Shown: positions 8,389 to 16,276, numbered from the stretch's first letter. The stretch is 64,000 nucleotides of DNA from Kribbella sp. VKM Ac-2569 (GCF_004216905.1 NZ_SGXJ01000003.1:62001-126000); one strand, 5' to 3'. The notes: generated from the sequence alone by a model not told the origin. Numbers and translations: made by a program.

Positions 8389-9381
8389 ATGATCAAGGTC
8401 GGTCTGATCGGCGCCGGGGGAATCGCTTCGGCGCACATCAAGGGTTATACGCAGCACGCGGACCGGATCGCTGTCACCGCTGTGGCGGACGCCGTGCAGG
8501 AGACCGCGAAGAAGCGTGGCGAGGAGCTGGGCGCCACGGCGTACACGGATTATCGCGAAATGCTCGCCAACGAGGAACTCGACGCGGTCGACATCTGTCT
8601 GCCGCATCACCTGCACCGGGACGCGATCGTCGCGGCCGCCGAGGCGGGTAAGCACATCCTGTGCGAGAAGCCGCTGTGCCTGTCCGCCGAGGAGGCAGCG
8701 GAGGTTCGCAAGGCGGTGACCGAGAACGGCGTGACGCTGATGTGCGCGCACAACCAGCTGTTCATGCCGGCGGTCGCGAAGGCCCGGGAGCTGCTGCAGG
8801 CCGGGACTCTCGGCACGGTGTACGAGGTGCGGACGACGGACAGCTTCTACAACGACTTCGACCCGAGCTCGATGGGCTGGCGGGCGAGCAGCAAGACCAG
8901 TGGTGGTGGCGAGCTCATCGACACCGGGTACCACCCCACTTATCTGATGCTGCACCTCGCCGGCGGGCTGCCGGTCGAGGCGACCGCGATGCTCTCCACG
9001 CACCGGTTGAAGTTCATGGAGGGCGAGGATTCCGCACAGGTCCTGATCAGGTTCGACAACGGAGTCGTCGGCCAGCTGGTGACCAGCTGGGCGTACCAGC
9101 CGGCCGTCGGCACCGAGCGGTTCTCGGCCGTCGGCGAGCTCGGTTCACTGACGAGTGACGGTACAACGCTGTCCTACAGCCTCCGCTCGGGTGAGACCGA
9201 GACCTTCGAGTTCGAACCGGTCGACACGTTCGTCGCCGAGATCGGCCACTTCGCCGACTCGCTGCTCGGCAAGCAGCGTCCGCTGCACACCGAGGAGGAA
9301 GGCATCGCGGTCCTCGGCATCCTGCTCGCGGCGTACGAAGGCTCGAAGTCCAAGGTCATCGCGCCGGTCCTGAAGGTCTAG
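8389..9381 (+). CDS. Gfo/Idh/MocA-family oxidoreductase (2)
   Basis: A 330-residue NAD(P)-dependent dehydrogenase of the same superfamily as its upstream neighbour. It begins MIKVGLIGAGGIASAH (GxGxxA dinucleotide fold), has CEKPLCLS with the catalytic Lys, and GGGELIDTGYHPTYL with the conserved Asp/His pair. Its start lies 12 bases after the previous stop with AGAGGA upstream, so the two are translated from one mRNA. A pair of such enzymes often performs oxidation and then reduction at different carbons of one sugar. Its stop overlaps the convergent epimerase gene by four bases. Confidence 0.9.
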   Translation: MIKVGLIGAGGIASAHIKGYTQHADRIAVTAVADAVQETAKKRGEELGATAYTDYREMLANEELDAVDICLPHHLHRDAIVAAAEAGKHILCEKPLCLSAEEAAEVRKAVTENGVTLMCAHNQLFMPAVAKARELLQAGTLGTVYEVRTTDSFYNDFDPSSMGWRASSKTSGGGELIDTGYHPTYLMLHLAGGLPVEATAMLSTHRLKFMEGEDSAQVLIRFDNGVVGQLVTSWAYQPAVGTERFSAVGELGSLTSDGTTLSYSLRSGETETFEFEPVDTFVAEIGHFADSLLGKQRPLHTEEEGIAVLGILLAAYEGSKSKVIAPVLKV

Positions 9382-10280
9382 AAGTAGAACCCCTCGGCGA
9401 GGTCGGCCAGCAGGTCCGGGTGAGTGGGCTGCCAGTTGAGCAGCTCACTCGTCCGGGCCGCGGACGTCGGGATGTCCATGGCCGCGAACCGCGCCAGGAA
9501 GCCCAGGTACTGCGGGGCCTCGTCGACCGTGACGGAGCGCGTCGGAAGGTCGAGCCCGCGACCGATCGCCTCGGCGATCGTGCGGAACTCGATGCCCTCG
9601 TCCTGGATCGCGTGCAGGCGGGTGCCCGCCGGGGCAGACTCGAGCGCCAGGCGATAGAGCCGGGCGGCGTCGAGCGTGTGCACCGACGACCAGCGGTTCG
9701 TTCCGTCGCCGATGTACGCCGCGAAGCCGTTCCGCTGCGCGAAGGCGATCAACGACGGTGCGAAACCCTGGTGGTCGAGCCGGCTGTGGGTGATCGGCGG
9801 GAGCCGGAGGACTGAGGAGCGGACGCCCTTGGCGGCCAGCTCGACGACGTAGTTCTCGGCATCGATGCGGTAGCCGCCGGACGGGTCGAAGTCCTCCTCG
9901 GTCGCCACCCGTCCCTGGACCACGCCGGCGAGCATGCCGGTGCCCGACGTACTCACGAGCGGCTTGTCGGTGCCGGCGAGAGCGTCGCCGATCGTCTGCA
10001 GGGCGGCGAGATCGGACTCCGCCGCACCGGCCAGATCGCCCGCCTGCATGGCGTCGTGCCGGAAGGCGAGATGTACGACGCCGTCCGCGGCGGCCGTTGC
10101 CGCGCGGAGCCGATCGAGATCGTGCAGGTCGCCGCGGACCACCTCGGCGTCCCACTCGGTCAGCCGCTTCGCCGACTCGTCGGAGCGGGCCAGGCCGAGG
10201 ACCTGGTGGCCGTTGTGCAGGAGCTCCGGAACGAGGGCTGAGCCGACGTGTCCGGATGCTCCGGTGATGAAGACGCGCAT
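9378..10280 (-). CDS. NAD-dependent epimerase/dehydratase-like SDR
   Basis: A 300-residue extended short-chain dehydrogenase. It begins MRVFITGASGHVGSAL (GxxGxxG nucleotide motif). The catalytic Tyr-x-x-x-Lys is not in its usual form; the region GYRIDAENYVVELAAKG has a Tyr but no Lys four residues on, so classical SDR chemistry is doubtful and a binding or atypical role is possible. GGAGGGAAC precedes the ATG. It is divergent from a TetR gene across 88 bp that hold two copies of one palindromic operator, so it is very likely that regulator's target. Confidence 0.85.
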   Translation of the reverse strand: MRVFITGASGHVGSALVPELLHNGHQVLGLARSDESAKRLTEWDAEVVRGDLHDLDRLRAATAAADGVVHLAFRHDAMQAGDLAGAAESDLAALQTIGDALAGTDKPLVSTSGTGMLAGVVQGRVATEEDFDPSGGYRIDAENYVVELAAKGVRSSVLRLPPITHSRLDHQGFAPSLIAFAQRNGFAAYIGDGTNRWSSVHTLDAARLYRLALESAPAGTRLHAIQDEGIEFRTIAEAIGRGLDLPTRSVTVDEAPQYLGFLARFAAMDIPTSAARTSELLNWQPTHPDLLADLAEGFYF

Positions 10281-10294
10281 GAGAGTTCCCTCCA

Positions 10295-10319
10295 GGTGAT
10301 GTCATTGACTGACATCACC
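10295..10319. promoter_or_regulatory. TetR operator copy 1
   Basis: Perfect 10-bp arms GGTGATGTCA and TGACATCACC around TTGAC. It lies 15 bases upstream of the epimerase start, and its core and 5-bp spacing match copy 2. Confidence 0.65.
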
Positions 10320-10332
10320 GATGCTACACCCC

Positions 10333-10353
10333 TGATGTCACTCGATGACATCG
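10333..10353. promoter_or_regulatory. TetR operator copy 2
   Basis: TGATGTCA, five bases, TGACATCG: the same core as copy 1 with one mismatch. Its centre is 36 bp from that of copy 1. It ends three bases before the leaderless -10 (TAAGAT, 10356) of the TetR gene, so binding would block that promoter. Confidence 0.65.
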
Positions 10354-10368
10354 GATAAGATCGACCGC

Positions 10369-10932
10369 ATGGGACGGTGGGAGCCGGACGCGGCCGGGCG
10401 GCTGCGGGAGGCGGCGATGGCGCTGTACGCCGAGCGCGGGTACGACGGCACAACCGTCGCCGAGATCGCCGATCGGGCCGGGGTCACCGCGCGGACCTTC
10501 TTCCGGCACTTCGCGGACAAGCGCGAGGTGCTCTTCGCCGGATCCGAGCAGCTTGAGCGGCACATGGTCGAGGCGCTCGCTGCGGCGCCGGCGGACGCGT
10601 CCCCGATGGAGGCGGTGACCGCGGCGGTCCTCGCCACGGCCGAGTTCTTCGACGACATCCGCCGGGACTACTCGCGCCGGCGCGCCGCAGTCATCACGTC
10701 GACGCCGGAGCTGCGCGAGCGCGAGCTGATCAAGATGGCCACGCTGACGACGTCGCTCACCGACGGCCTGCTCGAACGCGGGGTCGCCCCGGACGTCGCA
10801 GCGCTCGCGGCCGAGACCGGGGTCGCGGTCTTCCGGGTCTCCTTCGAGCGCTGGATCGCCGCGCCCGACGACGTACCGATCGCAGACGTCATCCAGGCGA
10901 CCCTGAAGACGCTCGCGGGGCTCACCGCCTAG
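10369..10932 (+). CDS. TetR-family transcriptional regulator
   Basis: A 187-residue repressor. The N-terminal helix-turn-helix reads TVAEIADRAGVTARTFFRHF, followed by an all-helical ligand domain with no close signature. The ATG at 10369 is preferred to the one at 10345 because TAAGAT (10356-10361) ends seven bases before it, the leaderless spacing seen repeatedly here. The earlier ATG would also fall inside operator copy 2. It probably represses both itself and the divergent epimerase-like gene. Its 3' end overlaps the convergent LtrA-like gene by 11 bases. Confidence 0.9.
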   Translation: MGRWEPDAAGRLREAAMALYAERGYDGTTVAEIADRAGVTARTFFRHFADKREVLFAGSEQLERHMVEALAAAPADASPMEAVTAAVLATAEFFDDIRRDYSRRRAAVITSTPELRERELIKMATLTTSLTDGLLERGVAPDVAALAAETGVAVFRVSFERWIAAPDDVPIADVIQATLKTLAGLTA

Positions 10933-12109
10933 CGTTCCATGAGGCGACGGCGACCACTGCCACGCAGGTCGCGGCCGTCAGCGCGAGGTCCGCGACCGAT
11001 CCGATGGCTGGTGTCGCCAGCGGCAGCGCGAGCAGGATCACGATGCCCGCGAGCGCCGTACGCAGATGGGCCTTGGACGCATCGGCGATGGATCGGTGCA
11101 CGCCCCAGAGCAATGCGATGAAGGACGCGGCCGGTACGGCAACCGCGTAGCTTGCAGCGGTGGGGGACAGGTGCAGTTCGTGGCTGGTCTGTTCGACCGC
11201 GACCTCGAGTCCGGCGCCGAGCGCGGCCAGCGCCGCGAACAGGCCGTAGTGGCCGTACCCCCAGCGGTACGAGCGGTCCCGCCGGTCCTCGAGCCGCGGC
11301 CCGGCCGGGTGCAGGAAATACAGCCACCACAACGCGAACAGGATTACCAGACCGCAGCCCGCAACGGCGATCAACTCGGCGTTGACGTTGGTCTCCTCGA
11401 CGGCTCGCCGTACGGCGTTGGACGCGGCCAGCACCGCTTCGCCGAGCAGGATGATGGTGAACAGTCCGTACCGTTCCGCGATGTGGTGCGGATGCCAGTG
11501 CGTCGCCCGTGGACGTTCGGCCCACAGCGGCACGGACAGCTCCAGGATCGCCAGGGCGATGAAGGCGGCGAGCAGTACGCCGTCGGACGCTCCGGTGTCG
11601 GCGAGATACAGCCGCCCGAACCAGCCGAGCTGCAACGCCCCGATCCCGATCGCGTAGCGGAACGCCGTACGCCGGGATGCCGGGTCCTCGATGCCCGCGC
11701 GCAACCACAGCGAGATCAGGCCGAGGCGCATGACGAGGTAGCCCGACGTGATCATCAGGTAGTCGCCGTGATCCGCAGCGGCCGGGACGCCTGCGGCGAG
11801 AAGCAGTACGCCGGCCATCTGCACCATGGTCAGGAGCCGGTACGCGACGTCGTCGGTGTCGTACGACGACGCGAACCAGGTGAAGTTCATCCACGCCCAC
11901 CAGATCGCGAAGAACACCTGCAGGAACGGCAGCACGCCCGCGCCGGCGTGACCGTCGGCGATCGTGTGCGCGAACTGCTCGGTGACGGCGGCGATCGCGA
12001 CCACGAACGTCAGGTCGAACAGCAGTTCGAGGTTGCTGGATGCCCGGTGCGGCTCGTCGATCGGGCGCGCCGTCATCCGCACGCGGATGCGTACCGTGGC
12101 TTCGGGCAC
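10922..12109 (-). CDS. LtrA-like (low temperature requirement A) membrane protein
   Basis: A 395-residue polytopic membrane protein of the LtrA family. The N-terminus has the family segment ELLFDLTFVVAIAAVTEQ, and many hydrophobic segments follow to the C-terminus, with AERYGLFTIILLGEAVLA as the second conserved block. The biochemical role is not established. The GTG at 12109 is chosen because GAGAGGAG lies a few bases upstream; frames further upstream run into the promoter. A minus-strand ECF41-type promoter (AGTCACA, 16 bp, TGTCTCTA) lies 34 bases ahead, sharing the central base of its -35 with the divergent SDR promoter. Confidence 0.85.
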   Translation of the reverse strand: MPEATVRIRVRMTARPIDEPHRASSNLELLFDLTFVVAIAAVTEQFAHTIADGHAGAGVLPFLQVFFAIWWAWMNFTWFASSYDTDDVAYRLLTMVQMAGVLLLAAGVPAAADHGDYLMITSGYLVMRLGLISLWLRAGIEDPASRRTAFRYAIGIGALQLGWFGRLYLADTGASDGVLLAAFIALAILELSVPLWAERPRATHWHPHHIAERYGLFTIILLGEAVLAASNAVRRAVEETNVNAELIAVAGCGLVILFALWWLYFLHPAGPRLEDRRDRSYRWGYGHYGLFAALAALGAGLEVAVEQTSHELHLSPTAASYAVAVPAASFIALLWGVHRSIADASKAHLRTALAGIVILLALPLATPAIGSVADLALTAATCVAVVAVASWNARR

Positions 12110-12142
12110 GGGCGGCTCCTCTCGATGGGCGTCACCGGTAGA

Positions 12143-12169
12143 GACAGGGCAGGTGCTCCGGATGTGACT
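12143..12169 (-). promoter_or_regulatory. ECF41-type promoter of the LtrA-like gene
   Basis: Minus strand: AGTCACA (12169-12163), exactly 16 bases, TGTC (12146-12143) continuing TCTACC. Its -35 and that of the plus-strand promoter overlap at position 12169, together forming TGTGACTGTCACA. Confidence 0.7.
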
Positions 12170-12195
12170 GTCACAGGCTGGGTGGGTGCCCTGTC
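12169..12195 (+). promoter_or_regulatory. ECF41-type promoter of the SDR-sigma operon
   Basis: TGTCACA (12169-12175), exactly 16 bases, TGTC (12192-12195) continuing TTATCC. This agrees with the published ECF41 promoter (TGTCACA and CGTC) except the first base of the -10. It implies that the sigma factor activates its own operon. Confidence 0.75.
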
Positions 12196-12236
12196 TTATC
12201 CAGTGACAGCTCAAGACGAAGCAAAGGGGTTCTGCG

Positions 12237-12992
12237 ATGAAGATCGTCGTGATCGGCGGCACCGGCCTGATCGGTACGAAGCTGGCGACGTTGCTCACCG
12301 GGCACGGGCACGAGGTGGTGCCGGCCGCGCCGAGCACCGGCGTCAACACGATCACCGGCGAAGGGCTGGCGGACGTGCTGAAGGGCGCCGACGTGGTCGT
12401 CGACGTGGCCAACTCGCCGTCGTTCGAGGCCGGACCGGTGATGGAGTTCTTCAAGACCTCGACCGGGAACCTGCTGCAGGCCGAGGACGAGGCCGGCGTC
12501 CGGCACCACGTCGGCATCTCGATCGTCGGCACCGAGCGGCTGCCCGACAACGCCTACTTCGCTGCGAAGATCGCCCAGGAGGAGCTGATCAAGGCGTCCG
12601 GCCTGCCGTACTCGCTGGTGCACGCGACCCAGTTCTTCGAGTTCGTCGGCGGGATCGCCGACGAGGGCAACTGGGACGACGGCAAGGTGCACATCGCGCC
12701 GGTCGCCTGGCAGCCTATTGCCGGTGAGGACGTTGCCAAGCTCCTCGGCCGGACCGCGGTCGGTGAGCCGTTGAACGCGCGGATCGACATCGCCGGGCCG
12801 GACGAGTTCCGGATGGACGAGTTCTTCCGCAAGGCACTGGCCGGGCGCGGTGACACCCGTGAGGTTGTCGCCGACGAGCACGCGCGGTACTTCGGGTCCG
12901 AGCTCACCGAGCGCAGCCTGGTCCCGATCGGCGAAGCCACCCTCGGCGAGCTGCACTACGACGAGTGGTACGCCGCGCAGGCCGGGCGATGA
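12237..12992 (+). CDS. NmrA-like SDR-family NAD(P)-binding protein
   Basis: A 251-residue atypical short-chain dehydrogenase starting MKIVVIGGTGLIGTKL (GGTGxxG dinucleotide motif). It lacks a clear Tyr-x-x-x-Lys and resembles NmrA-type redox sensors and epimerase-like proteins. AAGGGG precedes the ATG. It is the first gene of a four-gene set: SDR, 71-residue acidic protein, ECF41 sigma, SnoaL protein. ECF41 sigma genes are known to lie beside and control such oxidoreductase/epimerase genes, which supports this as the primary target. Confidence 0.88.
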   Translation: MKIVVIGGTGLIGTKLATLLTGHGHEVVPAAPSTGVNTITGEGLADVLKGADVVVDVANSPSFEAGPVMEFFKTSTGNLLQAEDEAGVRHHVGISIVGTERLPDNAYFAAKIAQEELIKASGLPYSLVHATQFFEFVGGIADEGNWDDGKVHIAPVAWQPIAGEDVAKLLGRTAVGEPLNARIDIAGPDEFRMDEFFRKALAGRGDTREVVADEHARYFGSELTERSLVPIGEATLGELHYDEWYAAQAGR

Positions 12993-13204
12993 CCATGGGC
13001 AAGGACGACTTCCTGCGCGAGCTGGCCGTGGAGGTCCAGGCCGACATCGAGCTGGACAGGGCGGGCACACCACCTGGCGACGAGGCCGACTGGGTGCTCG
13101 ACCCGTACGAGGCGCAGGCGGAAACAGCAGACCTGAACAGCTTGCACAGCGCGATCGAGGCACTGGAAACGGATTCGGGGTCGTATCCTCCAGTTGATGA
13201 CTGA
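12989..13204 (+). CDS. Small acidic protein in ECF41 operon (unknown)
   Basis: A 71-residue protein that I do not recognise. The ATG at 12989 overlaps the SDR stop (ATGA); a second ATG at 12995 is equally usable. The sequence is rich in Asp/Glu with no hydrophobic segment (FLRELAVEVQADIEL, then DWVLDPYEAQAETADL). Its end overlaps the sigma gene start by 8 bases. Tight translational coupling on both sides and unbroken coding character support it as a real gene. A regulatory or partner role for the sigma factor is only a guess. Confidence 0.6.
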   Translation: MTMGKDDFLRELAVEVQADIELDRAGTPPGDEADWVLDPYEAQAETADLNSLHSAIEALETDSGSYPPVDD

Positions 13205-14066
13205 CGAGCTCGATGATGCGGTCGCGGTCTTCGACGAGGTGCGGCCGCGGCTGATGGGAATTGCGTACCGGATGCTGGGCAGCCACACCGAGGCCGAGGA
13301 CCTCGTCCAGGAGGTGTGGCTGCGCTGGCAGGCCGCGGACCGTAGCGCGGTCCAGAGCCCGGTCGCGTACCTGTCGACGGCGGTGACCAGGCTCGCGATC
13401 AACGCGAGCCAGTCCGCGCGTGCCCGCCGGGAGACCTACATCGGGCCGTGGCTGCCCGAGCCGGTCGACACCAGCGCCGATCCGTACCTCGGCGCCGAGC
13501 GCGGGGAGGCGCTGAGCTTCGCGGTCCTCCTCGTGCTCGAACGGCTGTCGCCCACCGAGCGGGCGGCGTACATCCTGCGGGAGGCCTTCGACTACCCGTA
13601 CGACGAGTTGGCCGCGATGCTGCAGTCGACCGAGCCGGCGGTGCGCCAGCTCGTCAGCCGGGCGCGCAAGCGGATCCGGGCGGAACGGCGTACCGAGGTG
13701 TCCGGAGCGCAGCAGAAGAAGTTGCTGACGGCATTCATCGCGGCGGCGCGGGCGGGTGACGTCGCCGTCCTCGAGGAGCTGCTGGCGCAGGATGCGATCA
13801 GCTACTCCGACGGCAACGGTGCGCGGCAGGTGTCGAAGTTCCCGGTGGTCGGGCAGCAGCGGGTGGCGAAGTACTACCGGGCGTTCCACCAGCACTTCTG
13901 GATCGGTGTCGAGGTCGAGTTCGGTACGGCGAACGGCCGCGCGGTCGCGATGCTGCGGCGCGACGGCGGCGACGTGTTCGCGGTCTGCACCGTCACCGCG
14001 TCGGACGAAGGAATCGACGAGGTGCTGTGGCAGATGAACCCGGCGAAGCTCACCACGGTCGCTTGA
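13197..14066 (+). CDS. ECF41-type RNA polymerase sigma factor with fused SnoaL domain
   Basis: A 289-residue sigma factor. Region 2 (GIAYRMLGSHTEAEDLVQEV) and region 4 (AYILREAFDYPYDELAAML, then VRQLVSRARKRI) are joined by a linker with WLPEP (85-89), a hallmark of ECF41. A SnoaL/NTF2-like domain follows (about 165-289), with DGNGAR at 205 where DGGGK is usual and NPAKL at 281 where NPDKL is usual. In ECF41 proteins this fused domain tunes sigma activity and no separate anti-sigma is needed. An internal promoter TATCCT (13184-13189) ends seven bases before the ATG at 13197, giving a leaderless start besides the operon promoter at 12169. Confidence 0.92.
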   Translation: MTDELDDAVAVFDEVRPRLMGIAYRMLGSHTEAEDLVQEVWLRWQAADRSAVQSPVAYLSTAVTRLAINASQSARARRETYIGPWLPEPVDTSADPYLGAERGEALSFAVLLVLERLSPTERAAYILREAFDYPYDELAAMLQSTEPAVRQLVSRARKRIRAERRTEVSGAQQKKLLTAFIAAARAGDVAVLEELLAQDAISYSDGNGARQVSKFPVVGQQRVAKYYRAFHQHFWIGVEVEFGTANGRAVAMLRRDGGDVFAVCTVTASDEGIDEVLWQMNPAKLTTVA

Positions 14067-14078
14067 GCAGGAGGCGAA

Positions 14079-14444
14079 GTGTTCAAGCGTGGCGATCACG
14101 CTGTCGTGCACCGGTTCGCGACCGCCTGCCGGGCTGGCAGCGTCGGCGCGGTCCGGAGCGTGCTCGCGTCTGAGGTGGTGGCGGTCAGTGACGGCGGCGG
14201 TCAGGTGGCTGCCGCGTTGAGCCCGGTCCGCGGTGCCGATCAGGTCGCGCGGTGCGTGACGGAGCTGGTGGGTCCGGAGACCGTGCTGAGTGTGGAGGCC
14301 GTCAACGGTGAGCCGGGCGTCGTACTGCGGGTCGTCGGAGGCGTCGTCGCAGTACTGAGTCTGAAGGTGACAGGCGCGAAGGTGTCCACCGTCTGGATCG
14401 TCCTGAACCCGGACAAGCTCCGGCACTGGAGCTCCCGGGAATGA
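14079..14444 (+). CDS. Free-standing SnoaL-like protein resembling the ECF41 C-terminal domain
   Basis: A 121-residue protein starting at GTG 14079 with AGGAGG upstream, 12 bases after the sigma stop. It reads like a detached ECF41 regulatory domain: DGGGQ at 38-42 and NPDKL at 110-114 are closer to the family motifs than those in the adjacent sigma factor. It has no sigma regions. It may act in trans on a sigma factor, perhaps the truncated one at 21117, or it may be an unrelated NTF2-fold protein. The motif resemblance is seen; the role is inferred. Confidence 0.7.
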   Translation: MFKRGDHAVVHRFATACRAGSVGAVRSVLASEVVAVSDGGGQVAAALSPVRGADQVARCVTELVGPETVLSVEAVNGEPGVVLRVVGGVVAVLSLKVTGAKVSTVWIVLNPDKLRHWSSRE

Positions 14445-14462
14445 ACCCCGCTCGGTCTGGTG

Positions 14463-14482
14463 TTGACGTGTCAACCTAGACT
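14463..14482 (+). promoter_or_regulatory. Promoter/operator of the LLM oxidoreductase
   Basis: The palindrome TTGAC-GT-GTCAA (14463-14474) lies two bases before a TAGACT -10 (14477-14482). The palindrome could serve as operator; alternatively TTGACG is a -35 for the weaker TGTAGT at 14486. Confidence 0.35.
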
Positions 14483-14513
14483 TGTTGTAGTGAGCGGACA
14501 GGAGAGTGCGGAT

Positions 14514-15551
14514 ATGGCCGAGGTGGCCTTCGGGTTGGACACGTTCGGTGACATCCCGGTGGACGACAGCGGCGCGCCGGTGACGGCCGCGGCGGCGATC
14601 CGGCAGGTGGTGGACGAGGCGGTTCTGGCCGACCAGATCGGCGTGGACGCGATCGCGCTCGGCGAGCACCACCGGCCGGAGTTCTCGATCTCGTCCCCGG
14701 AGACGGTGCTGGCCGGGATCGCGACCCGGACCTCGAACATCAAGCTCGGGTCGGGCGTGACGGTGCTGAGCTCGGACGACCCGGTGCGGGTGTTCCAGCG
14801 GTTCTCGACGGTGGACGCGCTGTCGAACGGGCGCGCAGAGGTGATCCTCGGGCGCGGATCGTTCACCGAGTCCTTCCCGCTGTTCGGGTACGACCTGGCC
14901 GACTACGACGTACTGTTCGAGGAGAAGCTGCAGCTGTTCGTGCAGTTGCTCGACGAGAAGCCGGTGACCTGGGAAGGCACCGTGCGGGCGGCGCTGGACA
15001 ACATCGAGGTCTACCCGAAGACCGAGTCCGGCCGGCTGCAGACGTGGGTCGGGGTCGGCGGGTCGCCGCAGTCCGTGGTGCGTACGGCGTACTACGGGTT
15101 GCCGCTGATGCTCGCGATCATCGGCGGGTCGCCGGAGCGGTTCACGCCGTACGTCGATCTCTACAAGCGGGCGGCGCAGCAGTTCGGGACCGTGGCGCAT
15201 CCGGTCGGGATGCATTCGCCGGGGTTCGTCGCGGAGACCGACGAGCAGGCGAAGGAGATCTACTACGCGCCGTACAAGGTGATGCGCGACCGGATCGGGG
15301 CGTTGCGCGGCTGGCCGCCGCTGAAGCGCGAGGAGTTCGAGTCCGAGGTGCTGCACGGATCCATGTACGTCGGTTCGCCGGAGACGGTCGCCCGGCGGAT
15401 CGCGGACGCGGTGCAGACCCTCGGAGTGGAGCGGTTCGATCTGATCTACTCGGGTGGTCCGCTGCCGGTGAGCGCGCGGCTGAAGGCGGTCGAGCTGTAC
15501 GGCACGAAGGTGATCCCGTTGGTCCGCGAGATCCTGGCGGAATCCAAGTGA
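14514..15551 (+). CDS. LLM-class flavin-dependent oxidoreductase
   Basis: A 345-residue luciferase-like monooxygenase (TIM barrel) using FMN or coenzyme F420. The N-terminal half shows ADQIGVDAIALGEHH and KLGSGVTVLSSDDPVRVFQ, typical of the family. The ATG at 14514 is chosen since GGAGAG lies 9-14 bases upstream; a GTG at 14490 lacks this. It overlaps the next gene, an F420/NADP reductase-like protein, by four bases (GTGA), so the pair is translationally coupled. That pairing points to F420 as the cofactor. The substrate is unknown. Confidence 0.88.
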   Translation: MAEVAFGLDTFGDIPVDDSGAPVTAAAAIRQVVDEAVLADQIGVDAIALGEHHRPEFSISSPETVLAGIATRTSNIKLGSGVTVLSSDDPVRVFQRFSTVDALSNGRAEVILGRGSFTESFPLFGYDLADYDVLFEEKLQLFVQLLDEKPVTWEGTVRAALDNIEVYPKTESGRLQTWVGVGGSPQSVVRTAYYGLPLMLAIIGGSPERFTPYVDLYKRAAQQFGTVAHPVGMHSPGFVAETDEQAKEIYYAPYKVMRDRIGALRGWPPLKREEFESEVLHGSMYVGSPETVARRIADAVQTLGVERFDLIYSGGPLPVSARLKAVELYGTKVIPLVREILAESK

Positions 15552-16219
15552 CGACGATCGCGATCCTGGGTGCCGGGAAGGTCGGGACGGTGCTGGCGCG
15601 GCTGGCGGTCGCGGCCGGGTACCGCGTGCTGATCGCGGGCTCTGGTGACGTCTCGAGGATCGCGCTGATCGTCGAGGTCGTCACGCCCGGCGCCGTGGCC
15701 ACGACCGCCGCCGAAGCTGTCGCCGAGGCCGATGTCGTGATCCTCGCGCTCCCGCTGGGCAAGCACCGGACCGTCCCGGTCGAGGCCCTGCGCGGCAAGC
15801 TGGTGATCGACGCGATGAACTACTGGTGGGAGGTCGACGGTATCCGCGACGACCTCACCGATCCGCGGACGTCGTCCTCGGAGATCGTCCAGCGGTTCCT
15901 CCCGGAGTCCCGCGTCGTCAAGGCCTTCAACCACATGGGCTACCACGACCTCGACGAGGGCCCGCGTCCCGCCGGAGCCCCCGGCCGCAAGGCGATCGCG
16001 ATCGCCGGTGACAAGGCCGACGCGGAGCAGGTGGCCCGGATCGTCGACGCATTCGGCTTCGACCCGGTCCTCGCCGGACCGCTTGCCGAGGGCAAGCGTC
16101 TCGAACCGGGCACCGAGCCCTTCGGCGCCAACGTCGACGCCGATGAGCTGCGGGAGATGCTGGCGCGTTTCCCGGACACCGTGCGCGGTCAGGAGATCCA
16201 GCAGGCCCGCGCTTCCTAG
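15548..16219 (+). CDS. NADPH:F420 reductase-like NAD(P)-binding protein
   Basis: A 223-residue protein starting VTTIAILGAGKVGTVLARL, a Rossmann GxGxxG fold of the F420-dependent NADP reductase family (F420_oxidored). Further on are VVKAFNHMGYHDL and the conserved C-terminal PFGANVDADEL. It probably passes hydride between NADPH and F420, or acts as a related dehydrogenase. Its GTG start overlaps the stop of the LLM gene. Together they look like a supply-and-use pair. Confidence 0.85.
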   Translation: MTTIAILGAGKVGTVLARLAVAAGYRVLIAGSGDVSRIALIVEVVTPGAVATTAAEAVAEADVVILALPLGKHRTVPVEALRGKLVIDAMNYWWEVDGIRDDLTDPRTSSSEIVQRFLPESRVVKAFNHMGYHDLDEGPRPAGAPGRKAIAIAGDKADAEQVARIVDAFGFDPVLAGPLAEGKRLEPGTEPFGANVDADELREMLARFPDTVRGQEIQQARAS

Positions 16220-16276
16220 GGAAGGTTCACCCGCTGGAGGGAGTTCAGCGGGCGGCCGAACTCCTACTGTCGAGGT

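Noticed and set aside
12163..12175. TGTGACTGTCACA as a CRP/cAMP site
   Set aside because: CRP needs TGTGA-N6-TCACA; the gap here is too short, and two ECF41-type promoters explain both halves.
12171..15356. 1061-codon minus-strand open frame opposite the sigma operon
   Set aside because: No domain pattern; it crosses four convincing plus-strand genes and their Shine-Dalgarno sites.
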